A DNA stretch of 64,000 nucleotides from Platynereis dumerilii. Taxonomy: Eukaryota > Annelida > Polychaeta > Phyllodocida > Nereididae. The notes beneath the pieces are model-generated. The model was not told where the DNA came from. It saw only the letters and a program-made list of their open reading frames with translations, and searched no databases. Of the stretch, positions 10,531 through 20,711 are shown piece by piece (position 1 is the first letter of the stretch; each line of letters starts with the position of its first letter). The position numbers were made by a program, and so were the translations under genes. The stretch lies in the NCBI GenBank assembly GCA_026936325.1, contig JAPTHN010000038.1:2536452-2600451 (forward strand). Reading direction: 5' to 3'.

Positions 10531-12615
10531 CTCATACTTTCTATCCATGTCTCAATAAGATACCACAGTCTTCATCTTAGGGTCAGTTTTTGCATTGCGC
10601 AGTCATTTTTGTTGGTTTCCAATGTGTGTTCTCTTCAATCAGAAAACGTTTGTACCATCTTCATTTGGTTATGTCACTCGTATTGTCTTCCTTGTATGTA
10701 TGATATAAGGTTCTTACACTCTCTGCTAGTTTTTATCCAATTAAAATGAAGAAATGTAGCAAGAATATATGATGTCATCAATATCCAAAAAAATTGCTCA
10801 TCGCGTAAAAAACCACATGAGTGATAGTGAAGTAACTGAGATGTGGCAATGATACCAGTTTCCATTGTTATTAATGATTTTACAATTAACTGATTGTATT
10901 TCATGAAAACAATTAAGAATATACTTTAATTCAATAAGTCAAGATACAGATAATGCAAGCAGATGTTCAATTAATTTTAAGTGGAAGTCTGGACCGCATT
11001 TCATGACTTCTGGTTACCGTGGCAACAGAATAAGCATTTACTGTTATTTATATGATCTGATTTTAGGGGAGTTATTTGCAAATTACGTCAATATCATCTG
11101 ATCCAAATATCATGTTTCTACATCAAATATAGCGAAAGTTATGAGCAGTTGGACAGAACTTTTGGAAAACCCCTCGTACAGTGTGCAATGTATTTATTGT
11201 TTCAACAATTTTCAACATATATTTCAGTATAATTTACAAAAATTATGAAAAATAATTGAAAAAATAAGACAAAATATGCGCAATTAAACAAAAGTCGCAC
11301 ATTTATTGCCTTTTCTAGCCACTTGCAATGAATTTTAAAATGAAGGTTACACTAGACGTCAAGTAAGCTTCTGACAGGTTGTATGATATTTTTAATTAAA
11401 ATCTATACTATAGGCGAGACAACAGTTTTGGTGGCAGTCCTACAAATACTTCTTTTTTTCTTCTCAAAATGCATTCTCTGTGGTGCATATATATTTTTCT
11501 CGTCGGAAGAGAGTTAGTTTATAAGGTGTCGTTATTCTCGTATAGGCCTATATGAAAAAGAAATAAACGGAAGAGAAAAGTCAATTCTTATTTTGCATTT
11601 TTTGCTTAGTAATTGATTCTTATTTTGCATATATTTTTGTAATAATTGATTCTACTTGTGCATACAAAAATTGGCTTGACTGTAAAAATAACTAGAATGG
11701 GCGCCCGGAGAGCACATGCTCCGCTGTCCACTTAAATTTGCAGTTTCAAAACTTCCATTACTGTAAAATGTTGCACCATTTGAAGCAGTTTGTTAAGGCT
11801 TAAATGTTACTTATCATTGTTAGAAGAAATTGAATGCAGTAAATGCCCTGGACTAAATGTCACAACTGATGGGAAAAGACCTAGAAAAAACACAGACTTT
11901 ATAAAGGAAGCATATTATGGTCATGTGTTGACAGGGTTTAGGTCGAAACCCTTGAGTTGTTGGTCAACATATAACACTTTACAACCAATGTAGTCACAAA
12001 TGAATGAACTGTGTCATGCCGTCAGGCGAATGACATGATAATGTTTTGATGTTTCTGCATGAAAAACAAGTTCGAATGCATGGCACATAGCTCACTTGAG
12101 CAAAACACTTACATGGATTTTCCAATGGAAGATTTAAACTATATATCTCTCAGTCTTTGACAGTGGCAACAAACAAGACATTTCATGGGCACGAAACCTC
12201 TTGGATCCTCTGTGATTGAGTTTGTAGCTTCCATTAATTGCTCCTAGTGCCATCTGTGTTTTTCACAACAGTCCTAGTGGTGACACCTTCAGTGAAACTA
12301 GTGAGGACATCTGGTGTAAAAATGTCACATACGTCAATGTTCTGTGGATAGACTGCACTCTAGAGGATGTAATTGACAAAGTTGTCATTTCTCAGTAAAG
12401 CAGGCATGAATAGCTACCAGAATTTAATCAGGTATGCTGGGAGAGGAAAAAAGAGATTCTGCCAAAGGACAGCTAGATATGAAATGTAGTATTTGCAGGA
12501 GTCGATTAATAAACACACAAACCCACATGAAGATCTCCCAGAATATGGGCACCCTCACAATACACTGCCTCCAGCGGAGCAACAATAAACGATGAAAACT
12601 AATGCAATACAATTA
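10531..12615. other. Intronic stretch, mostly unassigned
   Basis: Apart from the inverted copy of the 8.3-8.9 kb repeat at about 10975-11165, nothing is recognised. Frames such as 11790-11993 lack motifs. A palindromic TATAGGCCTATA word lies near 11545. Confidence 0.45.
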
Positions 12616-14591
12616 GGGGAACGAGGGGCAAAACCACTCAGGGAAATAGACTCAGGCCAAACTGTAAAGAATAACATATTTTCATAATCCATGGGAAAAT
12701 TTGAAATCAAAACATTTTGATTGGATGGCCAGTAATCAGTCACTTTTGAGACATTCCCACGGGAGGAGTTATCTCTGAACAAAAGAACCTATTTGCTTAG
12801 GGGAGGCAATTGGGCAGTCACAGACTCTCAAAGACCAGCCTCTTTTGATTTCTAATTACCATACTCACCAACTAACTTGCATCTGATTGGTCTAGGGCAG
12901 GGCCAGTCTCAACAAATGTGATAAGGTCTTTTTTTATAAGGTGGGCAAAACGGACCGGCGGGGCAAAATGGTTTTTTGCATTTTCTCAGGACGTTTTGAC
13001 CTGCCTTCTAATTTTTTGGTTGGAAAATAAAATAGGATACATGACCAACTTTTTTCTGAGAGTTTCATTGATGAGAACGTTACAGGTATGCAGCTATGTT
13101 AATTTGAAGTTTTTGATCGTAAAAAAATCATAATTTTTGGAAATGGTGTAATACCTCCAATGACGTTCCCAGCCAAATAATTCATAGTCAGTGTTATTAG
13201 AGGGCTACTAAGCTTGCGTATTAAGCAAAAAAATGTAGTCTGGTGCTTAGTCATGTGTGAGTAGGTCATTATTAATCTACCCTGCATGGTTGGGGCAAGA
13301 TGGAGTCCTCCTGCGAGGCAAAATGGGAAGCACTAAAAAGCAATCCCAGGCTAGAAAAGGTTGAAGCTTGCTATTGGGTCAATTCAACCATGACATTTGA
13401 GACATTTGATACACTTTCTGGTCATATAACAGGCAGAATTTGAAAAAATCACAAGAGATTTGTGGATCTAATCCATGTCATCAGTAATATCTTGAGGATT
13501 TAGGCTTAGTGATTAAACCCTGTATTGTTGAAACTGAAACAAATGTATCTGCCTTTCAAGAAGCCTAGTCAAATGCAATACCAGTTTAAATTGTTAAATT
13601 ATTAAGAAAACTCGGAAATCAGAGTTATGTGAATATTCATAAAAATGTTAAATTTCCACAAAATTTAACTAATTTTGTTCCTTTTGTAACCTAATGGTTA
13701 TGGTTAAATAATTTGTCAAATATTTACATAGAATGGAGAATTACTGGCATCACTTCCCAAGTATAATTGCATCCTGTATTGAGATGTTGATTTCATAATT
13801 TATTGCTATGTTTACTCTTAGTATTCTGCAATATTCTCACATTGCAATATATAATATCTTTATTCAGATTGAAACAATCTACAGGTTTAAAAATACAAAC
13901 AGCCTCTGCACCATAGTTTTAGCACCATGATCAGTTTGTACATAGGCATTTTAAAATATCATTCACATCATCACAGGATAGAGTATCACAGACAAAATTA
14001 CCATCACGTATATTAATTAATTCTCTGATGGTAAAGATCAGATTTTCATCACAATAATATTATGACATCTTGTGTCTCGAGCTTATAATATTTTATATCA
14101 TTCATGACATCACCATTCCTATATAACATCTTTAAAATTATTCCCTGTAGTTGACATAGGGTTGCCAGTACACAGAGCAGCTACACTTTTAAGAACACTA
14201 TTTTCTGAGGTTAGACAAGTTTTAATAAATTTAATAAATCGCATTTCTAACTGTGACATGAATTAATGCATTTTTGTTTGTCAACACGCTTTTTAGTTAG
14301 GCTATTTATTATCAAAACAGCTGATTTATTGCAGAACTTCTGCAACTTTATTTCTTCCCATTTTGCCCCCTATGAAATTCCATTTTGCCCCAAGCATGGG
14401 GCAAAACAGGATAAAGTAGCATTTTTGAAAATAGGAAAATAGGGAATTGGAACTATTAAAAAAGCGCTTTTCTGTGTTTGAGCAAGTGGTATTGGTACTT
14501 CTTCATGGATCAGACCTTATCTGGCATTCACATACTACCTTCGTGCAGCGAGCCTTCGAAGTTAGGCGGCCCGTTTTGCCCCTCGTTCCTC
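12616..14591. mobile_element. 1.98-kb TIR element with repeated GGGGCAAAAYGG motif, TA flanks
   Basis: The left tip GGGGAACGAGGGGCAAAAC and the right tip, reverse complement GAGGAACGAGGGGCAAAAC, match over 19 bp with one difference. TA sits outside both ends (12614-12615 and 14592-14593). The motif (G)GGGCAAAA(C/T)GG recurs inside on both strands (about 12943, 12960, 13292, 13317, 14357, 14378, 14399), a subterminal-repeat arrangement seen in transposase-bound ends. No transposase frame is seen, so it is non-autonomous or decayed. TA flanks suggest Tc1/mariner or a similar group. Confidence 0.65.
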
Positions 14592-14756
14592 TATTTTATT
14601 TTTCAAGCAACAATCAATTCTGCAGAAATACATAATTTTAATATATTGGAGTGCAAATGTAAGAAAAAAGGGGAAAACATCAACCTCTTTACCATGACCA
14701 AGGTAACCAAGGAGTTGCTAGGGGGAGGAGCCAAGATGAGGAGCTAACAACGGGAG

Positions 14757-14998
14757 AACGGGGCATGATGGGCACCTTAACTTTGAAGGTCCACCATTTC
14801 GTTACTATGCCAACAAAAAACACTATTTGTTGCTGACTGGTTTTGCATTAGGTTGTACTTTAAGCATGGAAAATCTTGTTTCTCTCAATGAAATAGTGTT
14901 TGAGTTATAAATAAGCACTTTTAATTTTTCTACAGGTGCCCATCATGCCCCTCAACGGTGGGGCATGATGGGCACCTTGTTTGGGCATGATGGGCAGC
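14757..14998. repeat. Inverted/direct repeats of GGGCATGATGGGCACCTT
   Basis: The 18-bp word occurs direct at about 14761, inverted at about 14935-14952, direct again at about 14960, and shortened at about 14983. The first direct and the inverted copy bound a 190-bp unit and could be TIRs of a small MITE, with a partial second copy abutting. No ORF is present. Confidence 0.5.
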
Positions 14999-15705
14999 TT
15001 CAAATGTTGGTCAATACTTCCGGTATTATAGTTGTAAAACTGAAATAATTCCAATATTCTTAATAAAAAAAACTTGCATTACATGATAAATGGTAGTTAT
15101 TGAACCAACTACTTGTGCCTCATTCTGAGTTCAATGACTATTGTGGCAGCTTGCATTGTAAGCTTTGATCAGCTTACTGCAATTTCGACAAGTATGAGTT
15201 TCTGTAGCAGGGCAGGAAAACGTAGCAAATGTAGTCAATCTGATTGGACTGGTTGAGAGTCTGAATTATATGGCAGGAATCTAATTTGAATATTTGAAAA
15301 ACGTTTGGCAAAGCCACTGACGTGTACGTGGTGGCAGTTTCTGTTGATGTTTCCATGCTAATCTTATCTACTTTCCAAACTATGCTGTTCACGGAAGTAG
15401 AATATTATATTTGTCATTGCCTACCAGTTACTACGTTCAACTAAGAGATTTGGAGGACTTTTTATTGCTTGTGAGCCAATCAGGCAAGCTGAAAATACTA
15501 CGTAGGCAGTGAGAATACCAGCCAGAGAAACTCATACTAAATAAATCTGTAGTAACATACATCCTCCTTAAAAATGTCTTTCTCTTCACTGTGCATGCAG
15601 TGACATGATTTTATTTGAATCTGATTGTAAGTTGTCACATTGTTACACAGTTTCCAGTTTGAAATTAAAAGCAGAATGGCTTAATAAGTGGACATTCATA
15701 ATATT
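14999..15705. other. Intronic stretch, nothing recognised
   Basis: AT-rich sequence without long motif-bearing frames or obvious repeat ends. Confidence 0.4.
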
Positions 15706-16344
15706 TGTCAAAAAGTAACATCCGTCACAAGGAGCATTATGGTCAAGAGTAACATCCGCACAACCAGGCACTTGTCCAAACATAACGTCCGCAACACTAA
15801 TTCCATAATTTATGCACTATTCAAATAAGAATGATGCTTTTACTGCCAAAACTTATTAAATATTATAATTCTGATCATGTACAAAAGGAAATACATAGCA
15901 TAACCTTTGGCAATTAAGCGATGTGGGAAGATTTTCAAAATGCTGTCGCGGACGTTACAGGCCATGAATTCTTGATGGATGAACTAAATTTACCTCCTTG
16001 GCCTTCTCTTGTGATCTGATTGCTCTACTGCAAAGTTTGAAAGTTCCAGGTTGTAAAGTGTATCATGAAATATGATCCACTTAAAAATCAATGAAAATTC
16101 AATGAGTTATAGCCAAATGTTGCGGACGTCACTTTTTGACGGAATTCAACATTGCTCAAGAATATATTTAAAAAACCAGTGTTATTTTAGGTTGTTTCTT
16201 TCATGCATTCAAACATATATACTAGAAGATATTTAGAATCCATATCTCAAGTTATAATTAATAAAATACAAAGAAAACGTGAAGTATTGATCATCTGAAT
16301 ATCCTGAACTTTTTGACGGAATGAGTAACGTCCGCAACATGAAA
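15706..16344. repeat. MITE-like block with AACGTCCGCAAC motif clusters
   Basis: TTGTCAAAAAGTAACATCCG (15706) pairs in inverted orientation with CGGACGTCACTTTTTGACGG at about 16123-16142, bounding about 440 bp. Variants of GTAACGTCCGCAAC occur on both strands at about 15716, 15752, 15783, 15950, 16120 and 16325, again beside TTTTTGACGGAA at the last site. The repeated motif on both strands looks like subterminal protein-binding sites of a DNA transposon. No ORF is present. Confidence 0.55.
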
Positions 16345-17008
16345 TAGTCTGTTCTCTTGTGTAGCTAAACTGGCTGCCGTGAAAATGTCATGTTAAAATT
16401 TGCAATCCTGGTGTTTCTAGACCAGAATTTTGTGTAGAATTCAAAAATCAATGATTGCATTTTTTCTGATAACATCTTCCCACTCAAATTCAAGATGGCA
16501 GACAAGATGGCCGCCAACGCTGCAAAAAGTCATATTCTTAATCAAATCTGTGCTTCATTGCAATCTCTGGATTGATTTTATGTATTTTCCATGGCTTTAT
16601 GTCAAGAAATGAACTAACCACCTAAATTTAGGGATAGTAATGATAATTTTTTTGCCAAAAAGAATAATCTTATCAATACATACGATACAATGGCAATCAA
16701 TAAAGTGTCGAAACAGTAATATACTTTGTCACAAGCGAAAGCTGTCATCATGAACCATTTGACTATAATCTGAAGTTTACTACACATTTACACAATACAG
16801 TGTCATATAGTCCAACATATTTTAGAAATGGTCCATATAAACAGAACAAATGATTAAATCATCCGAACAATCTTCTTTGATGTAATTGCATGACAATTAT
16901 TACGTACACAATTACAACTGAATCATCAAGCTAACCGTGTTCTGTGCAGGACTTCTCATAAGGAAATACCGCAACAATAATTATCAGAACTGATATAATA
17001 AACCAATC

Positions 17009-19294
17009 TTAAGAAGTATCATCATCATCAGATGGAGTGTCATCATGAAATACAGTGTCAGTGTAGGTGCACACCTCTTCATCGGCTCCACAAAGACAGA
17101 GGTCAGTATGCATTAGATCATTTTGGCGGCATGAACACCAGGTCCTACTGGCACAATTGTTTTTGCATCCACATTTAACCAACTGAACAATAGCATCAGG
17201 AGCAGGAGGCAGTAAAGTTGTAACAGGAAGGTACTTTCAATTTTTAAATGTCCAGCCAAATTCACAGGGATCCAATACGGCTGGCTTTGGCACAATGTCG
17301 TTTTGCCAAACTATTTTTCGGTACTGGGATCTTAGAATAGCTTATTGAAGAGCTCCTTTTGTTGTAGGTAGTTTTTGTCCTTGGGATTGATTTTTCTTGA
17401 AGCACTTCCAGCGGATCTTTGCAGCTTCTTTGAGGTTTGTTTGTGGATCATAAAATTGGCAATCATACTTTTCAAGTCCTGCTTGGATGGATTCTTCGGG
17501 TCCGTAGTGCTTACCAAGAACCTGGTAAGATTGTACCACATCATCATCAGCCTTACAGAAGAGCTTCCAACATGCAAGTTTGCCTTTTGTTGCATGTCCA
17601 GTTATGTCTGCACCTGAGAAAGCATGAAAACCTGGTAGCACTGCCAGCCTTTTTTTCCCCCGGCGTTTCATGTATCTGGTTCACCGAAATGGCTCTCCGT
17701 TTTGCTCCAGTACCTGTTACGAAATTTGTTTCTTTGTCAAGCTGTGGAATGAATCTAACCGCCATAACAAGAACATCTGTGTCTTGAGAAAGGATGTCCA
17801 CAACATCAGCACCAATTTTAGCTGCATCTGCGCCATACATGATTAAACGACCATTCGCCTGCTCGTGTGTGCATTCAAGATGTTGATTTTGGCCAGTTGA
17901 AATTACTTTTTCCCTTGATTTTACTATGAATGCATTTATCTTATTCTGATAGTAACTGAAGCACTTCTTTGCTAGGTAACAAGTGATTTTGTCTTCTGAT
18001 TAGAACTTGACAGGAATAGCCTCATGCTAACATTGGCAATAGATGTTCTGCCATCGACATGAAAGTTAATTTGCTGCACTGTCCGAACTCCTTTTTTCAG
18101 GTGGAATCTGTCAAAGAGTGCTCATTGATACTGTTGTCGAATACAAGATGCCCTTCTTGGTACCCTCGGTTTTTAGCCTTGACGACCTGAACAATAGTTC
18201 CGGAAAAATCGACACACGTCCGGGCATTTTTGGGCTTTCCAAGGGTTTGAACTACCTTCATTCCATTTAGTACAGCAGCTTTCATAGGACATTCTGGTAA
18301 GGCCTAAGACACTCTATCCTCATTTAGTGTTTGTTCTAGACAAGACATTAGCTTGCTCTTGTCAGTACACATAACAAGAGATCCATCTGGCAGAAAGAGA
18401 TTGTGGTATGGCAGTGAGCTCATGAGATCCAATTGCATCTTGCAAGTTGATTTCTGGTCTTGACCAAGCTGCAATTAGTAACCGTGAAAAGAGTAACCTT
18501 TCATCTTTATGTGATGACTTCATTTGCAAGCGAAACTTTCACTTCTTTCTTGGTGGATTCTTCAAGCCAAGTTTTGTCATTTGCATCAAAACGCCTTTGC
18601 ACAGCTGGTGTAAGTTCATGATGCTTACCACTCTGAGCACTCTGCAATCCAAACATGCCATGAGCTTCCTCGGATAGTCTAGCCATCTCAGGAGCTGCGA
18701 GGAAAAATCTGTCACAAGCATTGTCATTGAGCAAAGGCTAATCCCCACCAAACCTCCATGACCTTTCACCCATTTATTCAGATGCTCTATACCGTGTCTA
18801 CATGGATTTTTGTCAACAATGAAACTTCCATCTGCAAACTTGATGTTTCCAAAGAATTAATTTCTGCCAGATGCAGTGGCACCATTTTGGCATACTTCTG
18901 TTGGTTGTGTGCACAAAAAAATATTCACACAACTGATCCAGTGACTCAATGTGGAGTTTCCAGTCACATTCACAAGTTGCTCTCACAAACTGGAGGATGG
19001 CATGGACTTGGAGCATATACTTACGAATGAACTTGAATAGGCTTGATGGAGACTCCTTATCTTTGTCAAATTCATGTAGGCATTCCAGATATTTTTTTGC
19101 TTCCAGGGCGGCTACTAATTGATCAGTTGCCATTTTGATATTCTCCAAGGAAGACTCTTGGCAAGCATGTGCAGTCTCAATGGTAAAGTCTAGGCATTTG
19201 ATGGTGCTTGGATGCAATCTGACAAATTCTGCCCAGTATAATTCAAACAGTGCTTGTACGTTGTAGGGTGGTTTGGTTTTCCATTAAAACTCAC
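17009..19294 (-). pseudogene. PIN/FEN-like nuclease with C-terminal CXC tail, C-terminal part
   Basis: Minus-strand text in several broken frames. In order: a helical region (LFELYWAEFVRLHPS at the start, then KWCHCIWQK); DANDKTWLEESTKKEV and RFFLAAPEMARLSEEA; GYQEGHLVFDNSINEHSL with TSIANVSMRLFLS; then a PIN/FEN-like block, HEQANGRLIMYGADAA and VDILSQDTDVLVMAV; then VTGTGAKRRAI, LPGFHAFSGADITGH and KGKLACWKLF. The tail reads LPPAPDAIVQLVKCGCK, then CASRTWCSC and DLCLCG, a cysteine-rich CXC (tesmin-like) signature. The stop is at 17009-17011. The usual EADxR acid motif is degraded (QANGR) while DTD persists. Several frameshifts and stops show it is dead. Function is unknown; a nuclease fold is inferred from the acidic motifs. 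Confidence 0.65.
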
Positions 19295-19403
19295 TTTATA
19301 TGATCTCCGTCCAGGATCTGTTTGGTCGTTTGTGGGCCATAAAGGCCAGACACAATCCAAGCCTCATCAATGCCACTGTCTTCCACATAACCCACTGCTC
19401 TCA

Positions 19404-20711
19404 ATGCATGATGGGATGCAGACCACATGTACACCAACCTCAACAGACAGCCCGAGCAAAGATGAAGAGGCTAGGCTGAGCGAGAGAGAGAAGGTGCTGA
19501 AGAACAAAGAAAGACAGCTAAACAAGCTAGAGCAACAGCTCATGAGGCAGAAAGTTGACCAAACAGAGGAATCATTCCAGAATGCATCGATGAAGGCCTT
19601 GATAAGCAGACTGGAGGAGAAAGTCCGAGTTCAGGACCAGCTAATCCACCGCCTGGAGACACAACTGCTATCCCAAAGCAATGCCCCGCGAAACCAAGCC
19701 CAGCCAGAAAAGGAAAATTCCACCGGCCGGCGAGAATGTGATCGTTCATACTTGCCTGGTCCCAGTAGAAACTGTAACTGCTCATCTGAACCCTGCAGTA
19801 ACAATAATAACGCGAATAATACCATTGTGACACTACTACAATTACTTGTCCAGCAGCGGTTGGTCGATGAGAGACCAAAGCAAGACGATACCCTTGTACA
19901 ACTGCTCTGCACTGTAATTATTAAACTGAATGGTTGCTTGGAGAAGCTGGATCGTAAGGTGGAGTCATGCCAATGGCAACAAACAGCCAAGGAGAGAATG
20001 CATTTGGACGGGTATATGCCCACCTATGCCTGGCAAGGATATAGGCAGCCATATTACGGGCACTACACTCAAGGCCGACAGGCTTACGATTACAGTTATG
20101 GGACCAAACGTCCGCAAGTCTACGAATATGGCCAACGTCCGCAAGTCTACGATTATGGCCATGGCCACCCCAGACCGTCCAACCAAGACCATGGCCTCTC
20201 CAGACCGAGGGCAGCAGCGCACCAGGCACCACAAAGGAATGAAACCGGCCACCCGAGACCGTCCAACCAAGACCATGGCCTCTCCAGTCCGAGGGCAGCA
20301 GCGCACCCGGCACCACAAAGGTATGCTACCGGGAATGCATGGACCAAAACAGACGCAACATGTCACGACCCGAAAAGGACGACAGGCAGAACCAACCTGG
20401 GAAGAAGTCATCTTCCGGAAAGCAGAGCGGTGAATGATACCCCCACTGAAGGCCCAAAAGGACCACCGCCAAGCAAATGGAGAAAATCTCTAGCTACCCT
20501 AGAATTACCAACAGCGGCTTACAGTGAGACATCGTGCACCAACAGAGCCTGCGAAGTCATTGACATAACAGAGGAACCGCCAAAAGACACCACCACCACG
20601 GAAACCCAGCCCAGGACCAGTGAAGCCAACCCCCAGCGCAGAGGAAATGAGGGGTCTTTTTTAGCTCTGAGCCATACAACCAAAACGAGACCGCGGCTTC
20701 AAACTATGTAA
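19404..20711 (+). CDS. LINE ORF1 protein (coiled-coil, repeat-containing)
   Basis: The first in-frame ATG inside the LINE is at 19404 (MHDGMQTTCTPTS); the frame is open further upstream only because host sequence is open. The product is about 435 residues. Residues 20-80 are a strongly charged heptad-like coiled coil (KDEEARLSEREKVLKNKERQ, then KLEQQLMRQK, then LISRLEEKVRVQDQLIHRLE), which suggests trimer or dimer formation as in LINE ORF1 RNA-binding proteins. The middle is rich in Asn, Tyr and Gly with YGQRPQVYDYG repeats, followed by two 28-residue repeats containing HPRPSNQDHGLS and PRAAAH. No CCHC knuckle or RRM was recognised. It ends 60 codons after no clear domain, and its last 16 codons overlap the ORF2 frame. 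Confidence 0.7.
   Translation: MHDGMQTTCTPTSTDSPSKDEEARLSEREKVLKNKERQLNKLEQQLMRQKVDQTEESFQNASMKALISRLEEKVRVQDQLIHRLETQLLSQSNAPRNQAQPEKENSTGRRECDRSYLPGPSRNCNCSSEPCSNNNNANNTIVTLLQLLVQQRLVDERPKQDDTLVQLLCTVIIKLNGCLEKLDRKVESCQWQQTAKERMHLDGYMPTYAWQGYRQPYYGHYTQGRQAYDYSYGTKRPQVYEYGQRPQVYDYGHGHPRPSNQDHGLSRPRAAAHQAPQRNETGHPRPSNQDHGLSSPRAAAHPAPQRYATGNAWTKTDATCHDPKRTTGRTNLGRSHLPESRAVNDTPTEGPKGPPPSKWRKSLATLELPTAAYSETSCTNRACEVIDITEEPPKDTTTTETQPRTSEANPQRRGNEGSFLALSHTTKTRPRLQTM

Noticed and set aside
19540-20411. Minus-strand ORFs of 60-148 codons
   Set aside because: Antisense shadows of the GC-rich, repeat-containing LINE ORF1.
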